The position numbers were made by a program, and so were the translations under genes. Below, piece after piece: positions 32,362 to 41,230 of a stretch of DNA of 64,000 nucleotides. The DNA is from Streptomyces sp. NBC_00258 (lineage in GTDB: Bacteria; Actinomycetota; Actinomycetes; Streptomycetales; Streptomycetaceae). Numbering within the stretch: the stretch's first letter is position 1; the number at the start of each line of letters is the position of its first letter. Below the pieces are notes generated by a model that saw only the letters and a program-made list of their open reading frames with translations, was not told the origin of the DNA and searched no databases. Location: assembly GCF_036182465.1 (NCBI RefSeq), contig NZ_CP108081.1, forward strand, positions 10,478,001 through 10,542,000, given 5' to 3'.

Positions 32362-33695
32362 CGGTGACAGTGGCGGGGACGCACGGCGGCGAGGGCGACG
32401 GCAGCGACGACGATCGGGAGATTCGGTTGGACAGCACCCCTGCCATGAGCACCCCCGTCACGCCACCGCACCGGATGGACCCCGCAGGCGGCTGCCCGCA
32501 CGCCGACAACGCGCGCCTCCTCGCACACGGCGCCGTCGCGTCGGTCGTCCTGCCCGGCGGTGTGGAGGGCATGGCGGTTCTCGGGCACGAGGCGCTCAAG
32601 GAGTTCCTCGCCCACCCCGAAGTCGCCAAGGACGCAGGCCACTTCACCGCGCTGCGGGAGGGACGGATAGCCAAGGGATGGCCCTTGACGACCTTCGCGA
32701 CCGTGCGAGGGATGACGACCGCGGACGGCGACGACCACCGGCGGCTGCGCTCGTTGGTGAGCAAGGCGTTCACCGCCCGGCGGGTCGAACAACTGCGGCC
32801 CCGCATCGAGGAGTTGACGGACGGACTGCTCGACGACCTGCACCGTGCGGCTGAACAGGGCGGGGGAGTGGCCGACCTGCGCGAGCACTTCGCGCTGCCG
32901 CTGCCGATGGGTGTCATCGGGGAACTGCTCGGGGTCGACGCCGAGTACCGCGACCGGCTGCACCACCTCTCCAACCAGGTCGTCGCCACCGACATCCGGC
33001 CCGAGAAGGCCCTCGCGGCGAACAAGGAGCTGGTTGCCGTCCTGGGCGCGGTGGTCGCGGACCGTACCGAGCGGCCCGGCGACGACCTCACCAGCGCGCT
33101 GATCACCGCCCGTGACGAGGGCGGCGACCGGCTCACCCACGAGGAACTCATCGGCACCCTGGTCCTGATGATCATCGCCGGGCACGAGACCACGCTGAAC
33201 CTCATCACCAACGCCGTACGCGCCCTGTGCGGCCACCGTGACCAGCTGGAGCGGGTCACGAAGGGTGAGGCGAGCTGGCCGGACGTGGTCGAGGAGACCC
33301 TGCGCTGGGACGCGCCCGTCAGCTACTTCCCCTTCCGCTATCCCGTGCGGGACCTGACGGTCGACGGAACCGTGATTCCGCAGGGCACGCCCGTCCTCTC
33401 CGGCTACTCGGCGGCGGGGCGCGACCGGGCCGCGCACGGGCCCGACGCCGACCGCTTCGACGTCACCAGGCCCGCCAGGCCCGGCACCACCCGGCATCTG
33501 TCCCTCGGCCACGGTGCCCACTACTGCCTCGGCGCCCCGCTGGCCCGTCTGGAGTCCACCATCGCCCTGGATCGGCTGTTCGCGCGCTTCCCCGGCCTCG
33601 ACCTGGCCCTGCCCGAGGCGGACCTCGCCCGCCACTCCAGCTTCGTGGGCAACAGCGTCCGGGCGCTTCCCGTACGGGTGTCACCGAGGGTGTGA
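32358..33695 (+). CDS. Cytochrome P450
   Basis: 445 codons from the coupled GTG 32358; an internal ATG at 32445 would give 416 residues, the usual bacterial length. Motifs: I-helix oxygen-binding AGHETT (preceded by TLVLMII), ExxR in VVEETLRWDAPV, and the heme loop LSLGHGAHYCLGAPLAR with the thiolate cysteine. It is a soluble class I P450 that needs ferredoxin and reductase encoded elsewhere. Translational overlap with the flavoprotein gene suggests two-step oxidation of one metabolite. The substrate is unknown. Confidence 0.93.
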   Translation: MTVTVAGTHGGEGDGSDDDREIRLDSTPAMSTPVTPPHRMDPAGGCPHADNARLLAHGAVASVVLPGGVEGMAVLGHEALKEFLAHPEVAKDAGHFTALREGRIAKGWPLTTFATVRGMTTADGDDHRRLRSLVSKAFTARRVEQLRPRIEELTDGLLDDLHRAAEQGGGVADLREHFALPLPMGVIGELLGVDAEYRDRLHHLSNQVVATDIRPEKALAANKELVAVLGAVVADRTERPGDDLTSALITARDEGGDRLTHEELIGTLVLMIIAGHETTLNLITNAVRALCGHRDQLERVTKGEASWPDVVEETLRWDAPVSYFPFRYPVRDLTVDGTVIPQGTPVLSGYSAAGRDRAAHGPDADRFDVTRPARPGTTRHLSLGHGAHYCLGAPLARLESTIALDRLFARFPGLDLALPEADLARHSSFVGNSVRALPVRVSPRV

Positions 33696-33725
33696 AGTCC
33701 GCTCGCCCGAATAATCATGGGGATG

Positions 33726-33754
33726 TGTCGATCCGGCGCCGGTCCGTTCGTCGG
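33726..33754 (+). promoter_or_regulatory. ECF42-type promoter P1 (YCII-sigma operon)
   Basis: TGTCGA (33726-33731), 17-base spacer, CGTCGG (33749-33754), about 55 bases before the YCII ATG. The same pair with the same spacer occurs again at 35408. ECF42 sigma factors are reported to use TGTCGA at -35 and to autoregulate, so this is probably recognised by the sigma factor of the operon. Confidence 0.7.
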
Positions 33755-33809
33755 TGTGGTGCAGGGACACCGAAATCGCACGAACTGCGGGAATTCAGGA
33801 GGACCGGAC

Positions 33810-34151
33810 ATGAAGTACGTGATGTTCATCTGCACCCCCGTCGGCGGCGAGGAGCTCAGCCCCGAGGAGATCGCCGACGACCCCCGTTTCACCTCGTACA
33901 TCGACGAGGTGCGCACCAGCGGCGTGGTGAAGGGCGGCGCGCGGCTGCGGCCGGCCACCGACGCCACCACCGTGCGCGTCCAGGGCGACGAAGTCCTGCT
34001 CAGCGACGGGCCGTTCGTGGAGTCCAAGGAGTATGTTGCCGGCTTCGACATCATCGAGGTCGCCGACCTCGACGAGGCCATCGCGCTGGCGTCCAGGCAT
34101 CCCGCCGCGCTCGGCGGCGGTTCGGTGGAGGTGCGGCCGGTCTGGGAGTGA
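33810..34151 (+). CDS. YCII-domain (DGPF) protein
   Basis: 113 residues: KYVMFICTP strand at the start, the conserved DGPF motif (residues 66-69, LLSDGPFVESKEYVAGF) and ASRHPAAL...GSVEVRPVWE at the end. DGPF proteins are the constant neighbours of ECF42 sigma factors; the YCII fold is ferredoxin-like, with a proposed His/Asp enzymatic centre, but no activity is assigned. AGGAGG sits 7 bases before ATG 33810. The stop overlaps the sigma start (GTGA). Confidence 0.9.
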   Translation: MKYVMFICTPVGGEELSPEEIADDPRFTSYIDEVRTSGVVKGGARLRPATDATTVRVQGDEVLLSDGPFVESKEYVAGFDIIEVADLDEAIALASRHPAALGGGSVEVRPVWE

Positions 34152-35422
34152 ACGGGAACGAGCGGGCGGACGGCGTCGAGGAGGCCGTCGCCGCCGCCTT
34201 CCGGGAGGAATGGGGCCAGGTCGTCGCCACCCTGATCAGGGTGACCGGCGACTGGGACCTCGCCGAGGAGTGCGCGCAGGACGCCTTCGCCCAGGCCCTC
34301 GACCGGTGGCGGCGCGACGGAGTACCGCGCCGCCCCGGCGCCTGGCTGACCACGACCGCGCGCAACCGTGCCATGGACGTGCTGCGCCGCGAGGCGGTGG
34401 GTGCGGCGAAACTGCGGGAGGTGGCGGTGCTGGCGCGGGACGGGGAAGCGTTCGACCCGCACGACCCGGACTTCGACAACGACAGCGGGGTGACGGACGA
34501 CCGGCTGCGGCTGCTTTTCACCTGCTGCCATCCCGCGCTGCCCATCGAGGCCCGGGTCGCCCTGACCCTGCGCACCCTCGCGGGGCTCACCACGCCCGAG
34601 ATCGCCCGCGCCTTCCTCGTCCCCGAGGCGACGATGGCGCAACGCCTCGTGCGCGCCAAACGGAAGATCCGCAACGCCGGGATCCCGTACCGCGTACCGC
34701 CCGCGCATCTGCTGCCCGAGCGGACGACAGGAGTGCTGGGCGTGGTGTACCTGCTGTTCAACGAGGGGTACGCGGCCACGTCCGGCGCCGATCTCCTGCG
34801 GACGAACCTCTGCGCGGAGGCCGTCCGGCTCGCCAGGGTGCTGGCCCGGCTCATGCCCGACGAGCCCGAGGTCCTCGGCCTGCTCGCGCTCCTCCTGCTG
34901 CACGACGCCCGGCGGAACACGCGCGTGGACGCGGCAGGTGACCTGGTCACCCTGGACGACCAGGACCGTACGGCCTGGGACCGGGCGGAGGCCGAGGAGG
35001 GCGCCGCCCTGCTGGAGACGGCGCTGCGCCGCGGGCGGCCGGGGCCGTACCAGATCCAGGCCGCCATCGCGGCCTGCCATGTCACCGCCGCCACCGCCGA
35101 GGACACGGACTGGGCCGACATCGCCGCGCTGTACGGGGAGTTGGCGCGCCACGTGCCGTCCGCCGTCGTCCTGCTGAACCGCGCGGTGGCCGTCGGCATG
35201 TCCGAGAGCCCCGAGGCCGGTCTGGCCCTGGTGGCGGAGCTGGAGGAGGCGGGCGATCTGGCGGGGTACCACCTGCTGCCCGCCACCCGAGCGGACCTGC
35301 TGCGGCGCACGGGACGCATGGCGGAAGCGGCCGAGGCGTACGAGAAGGCACTGGAGCTGGTGGAGAACGACGCCGAGCGACGGTTTCTGGAGAAGCGGCT
35401 CGCGGAGTGTCGATCGGCGTAG
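34148..35422 (+). CDS. ECF42-family RNA polymerase sigma factor with C-terminal TPR-like extension
   Basis: 424 residues. Region 2 spans about 16-80 (WDLAEECAQDAFAQALDRWR, RPGAWLTTTARNRAMDVLRR) and region 4 about 117-178 (LFTCCHPALPIEARVALTLR, LVPEATMAQRLVRAKRKIRN). Residues 180-424 form the long helical extension (DUF6596/TPR-like) that defines ECF42 and is thought to replace an anti-sigma factor in control; no anti-sigma gene is present. GTG start overlaps the YCII stop. The second ECF-type promoter begins within the last codons of this gene. Confidence 0.92.
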   Translation: MNGNERADGVEEAVAAAFREEWGQVVATLIRVTGDWDLAEECAQDAFAQALDRWRRDGVPRRPGAWLTTTARNRAMDVLRREAVGAAKLREVAVLARDGEAFDPHDPDFDNDSGVTDDRLRLLFTCCHPALPIEARVALTLRTLAGLTTPEIARAFLVPEATMAQRLVRAKRKIRNAGIPYRVPPAHLLPERTTGVLGVVYLLFNEGYAATSGADLLRTNLCAEAVRLARVLARLMPDEPEVLGLLALLLLHDARRNTRVDAAGDLVTLDDQDRTAWDRAEAEEGAALLETALRRGRPGPYQIQAAIAACHVTAATAEDTDWADIAALYGELARHVPSAVVLLNRAVAVGMSESPEAGLALVAELEEAGDLAGYHLLPATRADLLRRTGRMAEAAEAYEKALELVENDAERRFLEKRLAECRSA

Positions 35423-35436
35423 GAACGGTTCGTCGG
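35408..35436 (+). promoter_or_regulatory. ECF42-type promoter P2 (before a 62-residue ORF)
   Basis: TGTCGA (35408-35413), 17-base spacer, CGTCGG (35431-35436), with GTT before and GGTGG around the -10, nearly the same as P1. It overlaps the last codons of the sigma gene and lies 35 bases before the small ORF start. Confidence 0.65.
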
Positions 35437-35471
35437 TGGGGCGAAAGCACCCGACGACACCGGAGGCTCCG

Positions 35472-35660
35472 ATGACCGCCACCGTCCCCACCGGCCCAGC
35501 CGCCCCCATCCGGCGCGCCGACAAGCTCCTTGCCCTGCTGTCGCCGCGCCGTCGGCAGCCCATGTCCCACGCGGCGAAACCCTCGGCCGATCGCGGCCCG
35601 GGCGAGGGCCCTGACATCGGCCCGGCCGTCTGGCTCGCGGGCCTCCGGCTCGGGAGCTGA
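35472..35660 (+). CDS. Hypothetical 62-residue protein downstream of ECF42-type promoter P2
   Basis: The family is not recognised. The ORF has an excellent ribosome-binding site (GGAGGCTCCG before ATG) and its own ECF-type promoter, which argues that it is expressed. The peptide is basic, with an Arg-rich centre (APIRRADKLLALLSPRRRQP) and a Gly/Pro-rich tail ending WLAGLRLGS. No membrane segment, no cysteine. It may be a short regulator or effector of the ECF42 response, or a truncated gene. The downstream neighbour is convergent. Confidence 0.5.
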   Translation: MTATVPTGPAAPIRRADKLLALLSPRRRQPMSHAAKPSADRGPGEGPDIGPAVWLAGLRLGS

Positions 35661-35692
35661 GCCATGGCCGCCGCCTTGCTCTGACGGCCGGA

Positions 35693-37276
35693 CTACCCGC
35701 TCACGTCGAAGATCCCGAACCCGAAGCCCCGAGCCGTGACGGTGTCACCGTCGGTCGCGACACCGGATGCCTCCAGGGCTCGGCCGGGCCGGATGCCGTC
35801 GAGGCGGTAACTCGCCTGCCCCTGCTGGGGGTTGACGACCACGAGATACCGTCCGCCGCGGACGTACACGAACGGGTATCCGGCGTGAAGGATCTCCACC
35901 GAGCCGCCCGCCCCGAGTTCCGGGGTTGTCGTGCGGAGGGTGATGAGACGGCGTACGAGATGGAGGAGGGACGTGTCGTCGGCGCGCTGGGCGGCGACGG
36001 TGGGGCGGTCGGGGGCGGGGTCGACCGGGAGGTAGGGGTGGCCGGACGTCGAGAAGCCCGCGTTGGGTCCGTCGTCCCACTGCATGGGGGTGCGGGAACC
36101 CGCCCGGTTGTAGCGCGGGCCGAGCACGCTGCCCTCGGTGTCGGGGAGGTCCGGGATGTAGCGCATACCGATCTCGTCGCCGTAGTAGATGGCGGGGAGC
36201 GTGGGCCAGGTGAGCTGGAAGGCGAAGGCGGCGGGCAGCTGTTCGGCTGTGCGGGGGCCGCAGTTGAGGCGGGAGAAGTCGTGGTTGGCGGTGGGCAGGG
36301 AGATGAACCCGCTGTCGCCCAGGGCGGACGAAGCCCGCTGCCAGGCCTCGACGAAGGGACGGGGGGTGCCCTTGCCACTCGGGTCGAAGAAGCAGTCGAG
36401 CGGGTCCCAGGTGTCATTGACGGTGCCGGTGCCGTTGCTCCACAGCGAGCGCAGGGCCAGGCCGTCGGTGGGGCCGCCGAAGTGGAGGAAGAAGTCCGTG
36501 TGGAACCCCGCCGGGACCGACACCTCGGGCTCGCCCCACTCCGAGAGCAGTACCGCGTCCGGGTGTGTACGGTCCAGCCAGTGGCGCAACTCCGTCCAGA
36601 TCCTGCTCGTCCCGGCCTTGTCCGGGTCGTCCTTGACGAGCGAGGCGGCCATGTCGACGCGGAAGCCCGAGAGGCCGAGGCTCAGCCAGTGGTCCATGAC
36701 CGTACGCAGGGCCTCACGGTTGGCGCGCGGACCCTCCGCGTCCACCGGCTGCCGCCACGGCTCGGCCGAACTCTCGCGCACGTAACCGAAGTTGAGAGCG
36801 GGTTGGAAGTCGAAGAAGTTCGGCAGATACGCGCCGGGCCGGCTGCCCGGCGAGGCCACGAAGCCGTCCGGCCGCCCCTCCGGAGCCCAGATGTAGCGGT
36901 GGTCGTCCGGATCGTCCGCCGAGGCCCTGAACCACGGATGCTCGGCGGAGGTGTGCCCGGCGACCAGGTCGAGGAGCACGCGGATGCCGCGGCGGCGCGC
37001 CCGGTCGACGAGCTTCGCCAGGTCGTCGTTGGACCCATAGCGCGGAGCCACGTTCAGATAGTCGGCGACGTCGTACCCGGCGTCCCCGAACGGCGAGACG
37101 AAGCACGGGTTCAGCCAGACCGTGTTCACCCCCAGCCACGCCAGATGGTCGAGACGCTCGGCGATGCCGTCGAAGTCACCGATCCCGTCGCCGTTCGAGT
37201 CCGCGAACGACTGCGGATAGATCTGGTAGAACACGGCGTCGGCCAGCCAGGCGGGTGCGGGACGGAAGGAGTTCAT
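35693..37276 (-). CDS. GH13 alpha-glucosidase/alpha-amylase family enzyme
   Basis: 527 residues, no signal peptide, so cytoplasmic. Conserved GH13 regions: GVNTVWLNPCFVSPFGDAGY, RVLLDLVAGHTSAEHPW, GFRVDMAA with the nucleophile Asp, LLSEWGEPE with the acid/base Glu, and ISLPTANHDFSRL with the stabilising Asp. It resembles oligo-1,6-glucosidase/trehalose-metabolising enzymes of subfamilies acting on short alpha-glucosides. ATG 37276 lacks a Shine-Dalgarno, so it may be leaderless. The specificity is not certain. Confidence 0.88.
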   Translation of the reverse strand: MNSFRPAPAWLADAVFYQIYPQSFADSNGDGIGDFDGIAERLDHLAWLGVNTVWLNPCFVSPFGDAGYDVADYLNVAPRYGSNDDLAKLVDRARRRGIRVLLDLVAGHTSAEHPWFRASADDPDDHRYIWAPEGRPDGFVASPGSRPGAYLPNFFDFQPALNFGYVRESSAEPWRQPVDAEGPRANREALRTVMDHWLSLGLSGFRVDMAASLVKDDPDKAGTSRIWTELRHWLDRTHPDAVLLSEWGEPEVSVPAGFHTDFFLHFGGPTDGLALRSLWSNGTGTVNDTWDPLDCFFDPSGKGTPRPFVEAWQRASSALGDSGFISLPTANHDFSRLNCGPRTAEQLPAAFAFQLTWPTLPAIYYGDEIGMRYIPDLPDTEGSVLGPRYNRAGSRTPMQWDDGPNAGFSTSGHPYLPVDPAPDRPTVAAQRADDTSLLHLVRRLITLRTTTPELGAGGSVEILHAGYPFVYVRGGRYLVVVNPQQGQASYRLDGIRPGRALEASGVATDGDTVTARGFGFGIFDVSG

Positions 37277-37319
37277 AGGTGGAGGGTGGCAGCGCGACCG
37301 ATGCACGGGAAAGTGGGCA

Positions 37320-37348
37320 GCGCCCCGAAGGGGCGCGGGGAACTGCGC
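37320..37348. repeat. Fifth copy of the GCGCAGTTCC repeat with hairpin
   Basis: AGGGGCGCGGGGAACTGCGC (37329-37348) is an inverted copy of the unit at 24378-24397. It begins inside a GCGCCCC-GAA-GGGGCGC hairpin (37320-37336). It lies between the divergent GH13 and methyltransferase genes. Confidence 0.7.
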
Positions 37349-37413
37349 GACAAGCCACAACGAACCCGCAGACGACCAACCGCACCCCAGTGGAACGCCT
37401 ACGCTGAGCAGCC

Positions 37414-38151
37414 ATGTTCACCCCGCAAGGTCCCACGTTCCGCGAACTCGCCGTACAGGCACTGTCGTCCGTCGAGCACGGCTACGACCTGCTCGCACCG
37501 AAGTTCGACCACACCCCCTTCCGTACGCCGGAATCGGTACTGCGGTCCGTCGCACGGGCGCTCAGGAGGATCGGTCCGTTCGAGAGCGGACTCGACCTGT
37601 GCTGCGGCACCGGCGCGGGCATGGACGTGTTGCGGACGGTGTGCCGGGAGCAGGTCACCGGCGTCGACATCAGCACCGGCATGCTCGCCGTGGCCCGGGA
37701 GCGGGCGGCGCGTCCCGGCGGGCCGCCGACCGTCTGGGTACGCGGTGACGCCCGGGCCCTGCCGTTCGGGCCGGCCTTCGATCTGGTGGTGAGCTTCGGG
37801 GCGTTCGGGCACTTCCTGCCCAGGGAGCTGCCGGGGCTGTTCGCGCAGGTCCACTCGGTGCTCAGGCCCGGCGGTCGATTCGCCTTCCCGATCGGTGCCC
37901 CCGCCCGCCCCGGCTCGCGCGGCTACTGGGCCCTGCTCGGCTTCGACGCGGCGATGCGCGTACGGAACGCCGTGTGGCGGCCCCCGTTCGTCATGTACTA
38001 CCGGGAGTTCCGCCTCGACGACGTACGACGGGAACTCGCCCGCGCCGGTTTCTCGGTGGAGCTGTACGCCCTCCCCGAGTTCGGGCGCAGGAGTGACGGC
38101 AGCCCCCGCTGCCGGATGGTGGTGGCGACCAAGCGCGGGAGCGAGGAGTAG
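37414..38151 (+). CDS. Class I SAM-dependent methyltransferase
   Basis: 245 residues. Motif I is GLDLCCGTGAGMDVLR, followed by the acidic loop VTGVDISTGMLAVARE, motif II-like DLVVSFGAFGHFLPRE and motif III VLRPGGRFAF: a UbiE/methyltransferase-11 fold. The acceptor is unknown. There is no ribosome-binding site, but TACGCT at 37400-37405 is a plausible -10 whose start would be at or just before the ATG, so the message may be leaderless. Divergent from GH13. Confidence 0.85.
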   Translation: MFTPQGPTFRELAVQALSSVEHGYDLLAPKFDHTPFRTPESVLRSVARALRRIGPFESGLDLCCGTGAGMDVLRTVCREQVTGVDISTGMLAVARERAARPGGPPTVWVRGDARALPFGPAFDLVVSFGAFGHFLPRELPGLFAQVHSVLRPGGRFAFPIGAPARPGSRGYWALLGFDAAMRVRNAVWRPPFVMYYREFRLDDVRRELARAGFSVELYALPEFGRRSDGSPRCRMVVATKRGSEE

Positions 38152-38174
38152 CCACGGCCGGGCACCCGGAGTGG

Positions 38175-38735
38175 CTATTCGAGCCCGGAAACCCGGAACA
38201 CCGTCCGTGCCGTCTCCCGGTCGAGCCGTTCCGACAGTCGCCGTAGCTCCCTCGTACCGCAGACGAGCGAGCCGCCCGCCGCCGAGGCCCGCGCGCCCTC
38301 GTCCAGGAGCCGCCACAGCGCGGGGTTGGCGGCCAGGACCCGGGGATCGAACTCGACGCGGCCACCGAACTCGTCGCGCAGGACGAGGCGTTGGGCCACT
38401 CCGTCCGAGCGGCACACCGCCACGAGCCGGTCCGTGCACACGGACCGGTGCCCGAACAGGCCCTGGCACACGAGCTCGCCCTCACACGCGGACACGCGAG
38501 CGGGCAGCAGCACGGCGAACAGGACGAAGGCCAGCGCCGCCCACAGCAGGAACCGCAAAGGCGTGAGGCGCCCCGAACCCGCGTCGAACACCAGCAACAG
38601 CCCCAGCATCAGCACGGCACAGCCCACGGCCGAGCGCGCCTCACCCGCCCACGCGCGGTCGTGCACCCACGTGCCGTCGTCGTACGGCACATCGGGGAAT
38701 CGACCGGACGCGGGCCCCTCGATACGTCGAGACAT
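38175..38735 (-). CDS. Hypothetical membrane protein
   Basis: 186 residues, family not recognised. Two adjacent hydrophobic helices (SAVGCAVLMLGLLLVFDAG and LRFLLWAALAFVLFAVLLPA) at about residues 36-80 are followed by a soluble beta-rich domain (CEGELVCQGLFGHRSVCTDR, LRDEFGGRVEFDPRVL) that resembles a PH-like module. Four cysteines are present. It is probably anchored with the domain inside. It lies next to the KimA-like permease gene on the same strand. Confidence 0.7.
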   Translation of the reverse strand: MSRRIEGPASGRFPDVPYDDGTWVHDRAWAGEARSAVGCAVLMLGLLLVFDAGSGRLTPLRFLLWAALAFVLFAVLLPARVSACEGELVCQGLFGHRSVCTDRLVAVCRSDGVAQRLVLRDEFGGRVEFDPRVLAANPALWRLLDEGARASAAGGSLVCGTRELRRLSERLDRETARTVFRVSGLE

Positions 38736-38894
38736 GGCGGCGACGGTAGGCACGCGCGTCACGCGGTGGGGGCGACTTGATGCATCGCTGACTTTCCGGC
38801 CGACGAAATTGACGCGTGTCGTACGGCCGCCGTCCGGAATGCAACCACCCGTCACCGCTGGTGGTTCTCCATTCGCCGGCGCAGGGGACGCCGG

Positions 38895-40934
38895 TCAGCG
38901 CCGGTTCAGGTCGCTGTCCTCCCGCGTCCTCGTGCCGGCCGGCTCGCCGCGGCGGACCGAGCCCGGTGCCCGGGCGGTGGGGCGGTCGGCGTGTGCCGAG
39001 GAGCTCAGCTGCCAGGGAACGCTGGTGACCATCACGCCGGGCGTGAACAGCAGACGGCTCTTCAGCCAGAGGGCGGACTGGTTGTGCAGCAGGTTCTCCC
39101 ACCAGTGGCCGACGACGTACTCGGGGATGAACACCGCCACGACGTCCCGCGGGCTCTCTCTCCGCAGTGAGCGCACATACTCGACCACCGGCCGGGTCAC
39201 CTCGCGATAGGGCGAGTCGATGACCTTGAGGGGCACGTCGATGCCGTACTCCTCCCAGCGCTCCCGCAGCGCGAGGGCCTCGTCGCGGTCCACCGACACC
39301 GTCAGCGCCTCCAGCCGGTCGGGCCGCAAGGCACGCGCGTACGACAGTGTCCGCAGGGTCGGCTTGTGCAGAGTTGAGACCAGCACGATGCCCAACACTC
39401 TTGAGGGCGGGACGAGTTCCTCACGGGGGTCCGTCACGGCGAGTTCCGCGGAGGTGGCGTCGTAGTGCCGGCGGATGCCCCGCATCATCACCCACAGCAC
39501 GATCGCGGCGAGCACCGCCAGCCATGCGCCCTGGAGGAACTTCGTGGCGAGCACGATCACCAGGACGAGGCCGGTGACCACCGCGCCCAGCGCGTTGATC
39601 AGGCGCGCCGAGTGGCGGCGCCGCCGCAGCGCGGGGTCGGTCGTGGTGCGCAGCTCACGGTTCCAGTGCCGGACCATGCCCGTCTGCGACAGCGTGAACG
39701 AGGTGAACACGCCCAGGATGTAGAGGTGGATGAGGTTCGTGACGTTCGCCCGGAAGCCCCACAGCAGCAGACCGGCGACGAGCGCGAGGGCCACGATGCC
39801 GTTGGAGAAGGCGAGCCGGTCGCCGCGGTTGTGCAGCTGACGCGGCAGATAGCGATGCTGGGCGAGGATCGAGGAGAGCAGCGGGAAGCCGTTGAACGCG
39901 GTGTTCGCGGCGAGGACCAGCACCAGCGCGGTGGCCGCCTGGATGAAGTAGAAACCGACACTGTTCTCACCGCCGAACACGGCCGCCGCGATCTGCGCGA
40001 TGACCGTGCGCTGCGTATGGCTCTCGCAGCTGCCGTCCAGGCCGGTGAGGCGGCACGCGTCATCGGTGATGCGTACCTTGGACACGATCGCGAGCGTCGT
40101 GACACCGACGAACATGACGATCGCGATGGCCCCCATCGCCACCATCGTGGCCGCCGCGTTCTGCGACTTGGGTCTGCGGAACGCCGGTACGCCGTTGGAG
40201 ATCGCCTCCACACCCGTCAGTGCCGTACAGCCGGACGAGAAGGCCCGCAGCACCAGCATCAGCAGTGCCAGCCCGGCGAGATCCGCGTCCCCGGGTTCTG
40301 GTGTCACGCCGTACTTCGCGCTCTCGGCGACCGGCGCGTCACCGAGCAGATAGCGGACCAGACCGGTCGCGACCATGATCAGTACGCCGCCGATGAACAG
40401 ATACGTCGGCGCCGCGAAGGCGTTCCCGGACTCGCGGGTGCCGCGCAGGTTCATGGCGGTCAGGACCGCGACGAAGCCCAGCGCCAACGGGACGCGGTAC
40501 TCGGCCAGTTGGGGGATCGCCGAGATGATGTTGTCGACCCCCGAGGCGACGGAGACGGCCACCGTCATCACGTAGTCGACGAGCAGCGAGGCGGCCACCA
40601 CCAGACCGGCCGACGGGCCGAGATTCGTGGAGACCACCTCGTACGAGCCGCCGCCGCTCGGGTAGGCGTACACCACCTGGCGGTACGAGAGCACCACCAC
40701 CGTCATCAGCGACACGACCGCCACCGCGATCCACGGCGTGAAGTGCAGATACGCCAGCCCGCCGAGGGTGAGCACGAGCAGGATCTCCTGCGTCGCGTAC
40801 GCCACCGACGACAGCGGGTCGGAGGCGAAGATCGGCAGGGCGAGCCGTTTGGGCAGCAGCGTCCCCTGGAGCTCTTCGCTGCGCCTGGCCCGGCCGATCA
40901 CCAGGCGTTTCAGCAGACCGGTCACGTTGAACAC
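38895..40934 (-). CDS. APC-family permease, KimA-like potassium importer
   Basis: 679 residues: about 12 membrane helices (FASDPLSSVAYATQEILLVL at helix 1, YPSGGGSYEVVSTNLGPSAG, AANTAFNGFPLLSSILAQHR) followed by a cytosolic C-terminal domain from about 500 (VLGIVLVSTLHKPTLRTLSY, ALTVSVDRDEAL) of the universal-stress-like fold. This architecture matches KimA/YdaO, a proton-coupled K+ importer inhibited by c-di-AMP in Bacillus. An amino acid permease role is the alternative. No c-di-AMP riboswitch was recognised in the 5' region. ATG 40934; the upstream region is GC-rich. Confidence 0.82.
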   Translation of the reverse strand: MFNVTGLLKRLVIGRARRSEELQGTLLPKRLALPIFASDPLSSVAYATQEILLVLTLGGLAYLHFTPWIAVAVVSLMTVVVLSYRQVVYAYPSGGGSYEVVSTNLGPSAGLVVAASLLVDYVMTVAVSVASGVDNIISAIPQLAEYRVPLALGFVAVLTAMNLRGTRESGNAFAAPTYLFIGGVLIMVATGLVRYLLGDAPVAESAKYGVTPEPGDADLAGLALLMLVLRAFSSGCTALTGVEAISNGVPAFRRPKSQNAAATMVAMGAIAIVMFVGVTTLAIVSKVRITDDACRLTGLDGSCESHTQRTVIAQIAAAVFGGENSVGFYFIQAATALVLVLAANTAFNGFPLLSSILAQHRYLPRQLHNRGDRLAFSNGIVALALVAGLLLWGFRANVTNLIHLYILGVFTSFTLSQTGMVRHWNRELRTTTDPALRRRRHSARLINALGAVVTGLVLVIVLATKFLQGAWLAVLAAIVLWVMMRGIRRHYDATSAELAVTDPREELVPPSRVLGIVLVSTLHKPTLRTLSYARALRPDRLEALTVSVDRDEALALRERWEEYGIDVPLKVIDSPYREVTRPVVEYVRSLRRESPRDVVAVFIPEYVVGHWWENLLHNQSALWLKSRLLFTPGVMVTSVPWQLSSSAHADRPTARAPGSVRRGEPAGTRTREDSDLNRR

Positions 40935-41230
40935 GGCGCGAGCGTAAGCGCGGGAGCGGCCCGAATCCGGGGAGCCCTGCCCGGGAGGGCGTCAGGACGG
41001 CGTCAGGTTCGGCCAGATCCGTACGGATGGCGTAAGAGGCAGGGCCGGGACCGCCGGACCGTCTCTGTTGATCGCCCCGGCGGCCTCCTGGCCGAAAGTG
41101 CCCTGCGCTGCGAGCCCCCTCACGGTTCACCTGTCCTTCGTACGCTCCCCATCAGCCACGACGGGCCGTTGTCAGTGGCCCGCGCTAGTCTGCGCAGATC
41201 TGATTGTTTGGCCCGATCTGGGAGGTTTTC

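Noticed and set aside
35661..35692. Six-codon ORF ATGGCCGCCGCC... after the 62-residue gene
   Set aside because: Too short and without a ribosome-binding site; no support as a gene.
40935..41230. c-di-AMP (ydaO) riboswitch before the KimA-like gene
   Set aside because: No conserved ydaO blocks could be recognised by eye in this GC-rich stretch; a covariance scan would be decisive.
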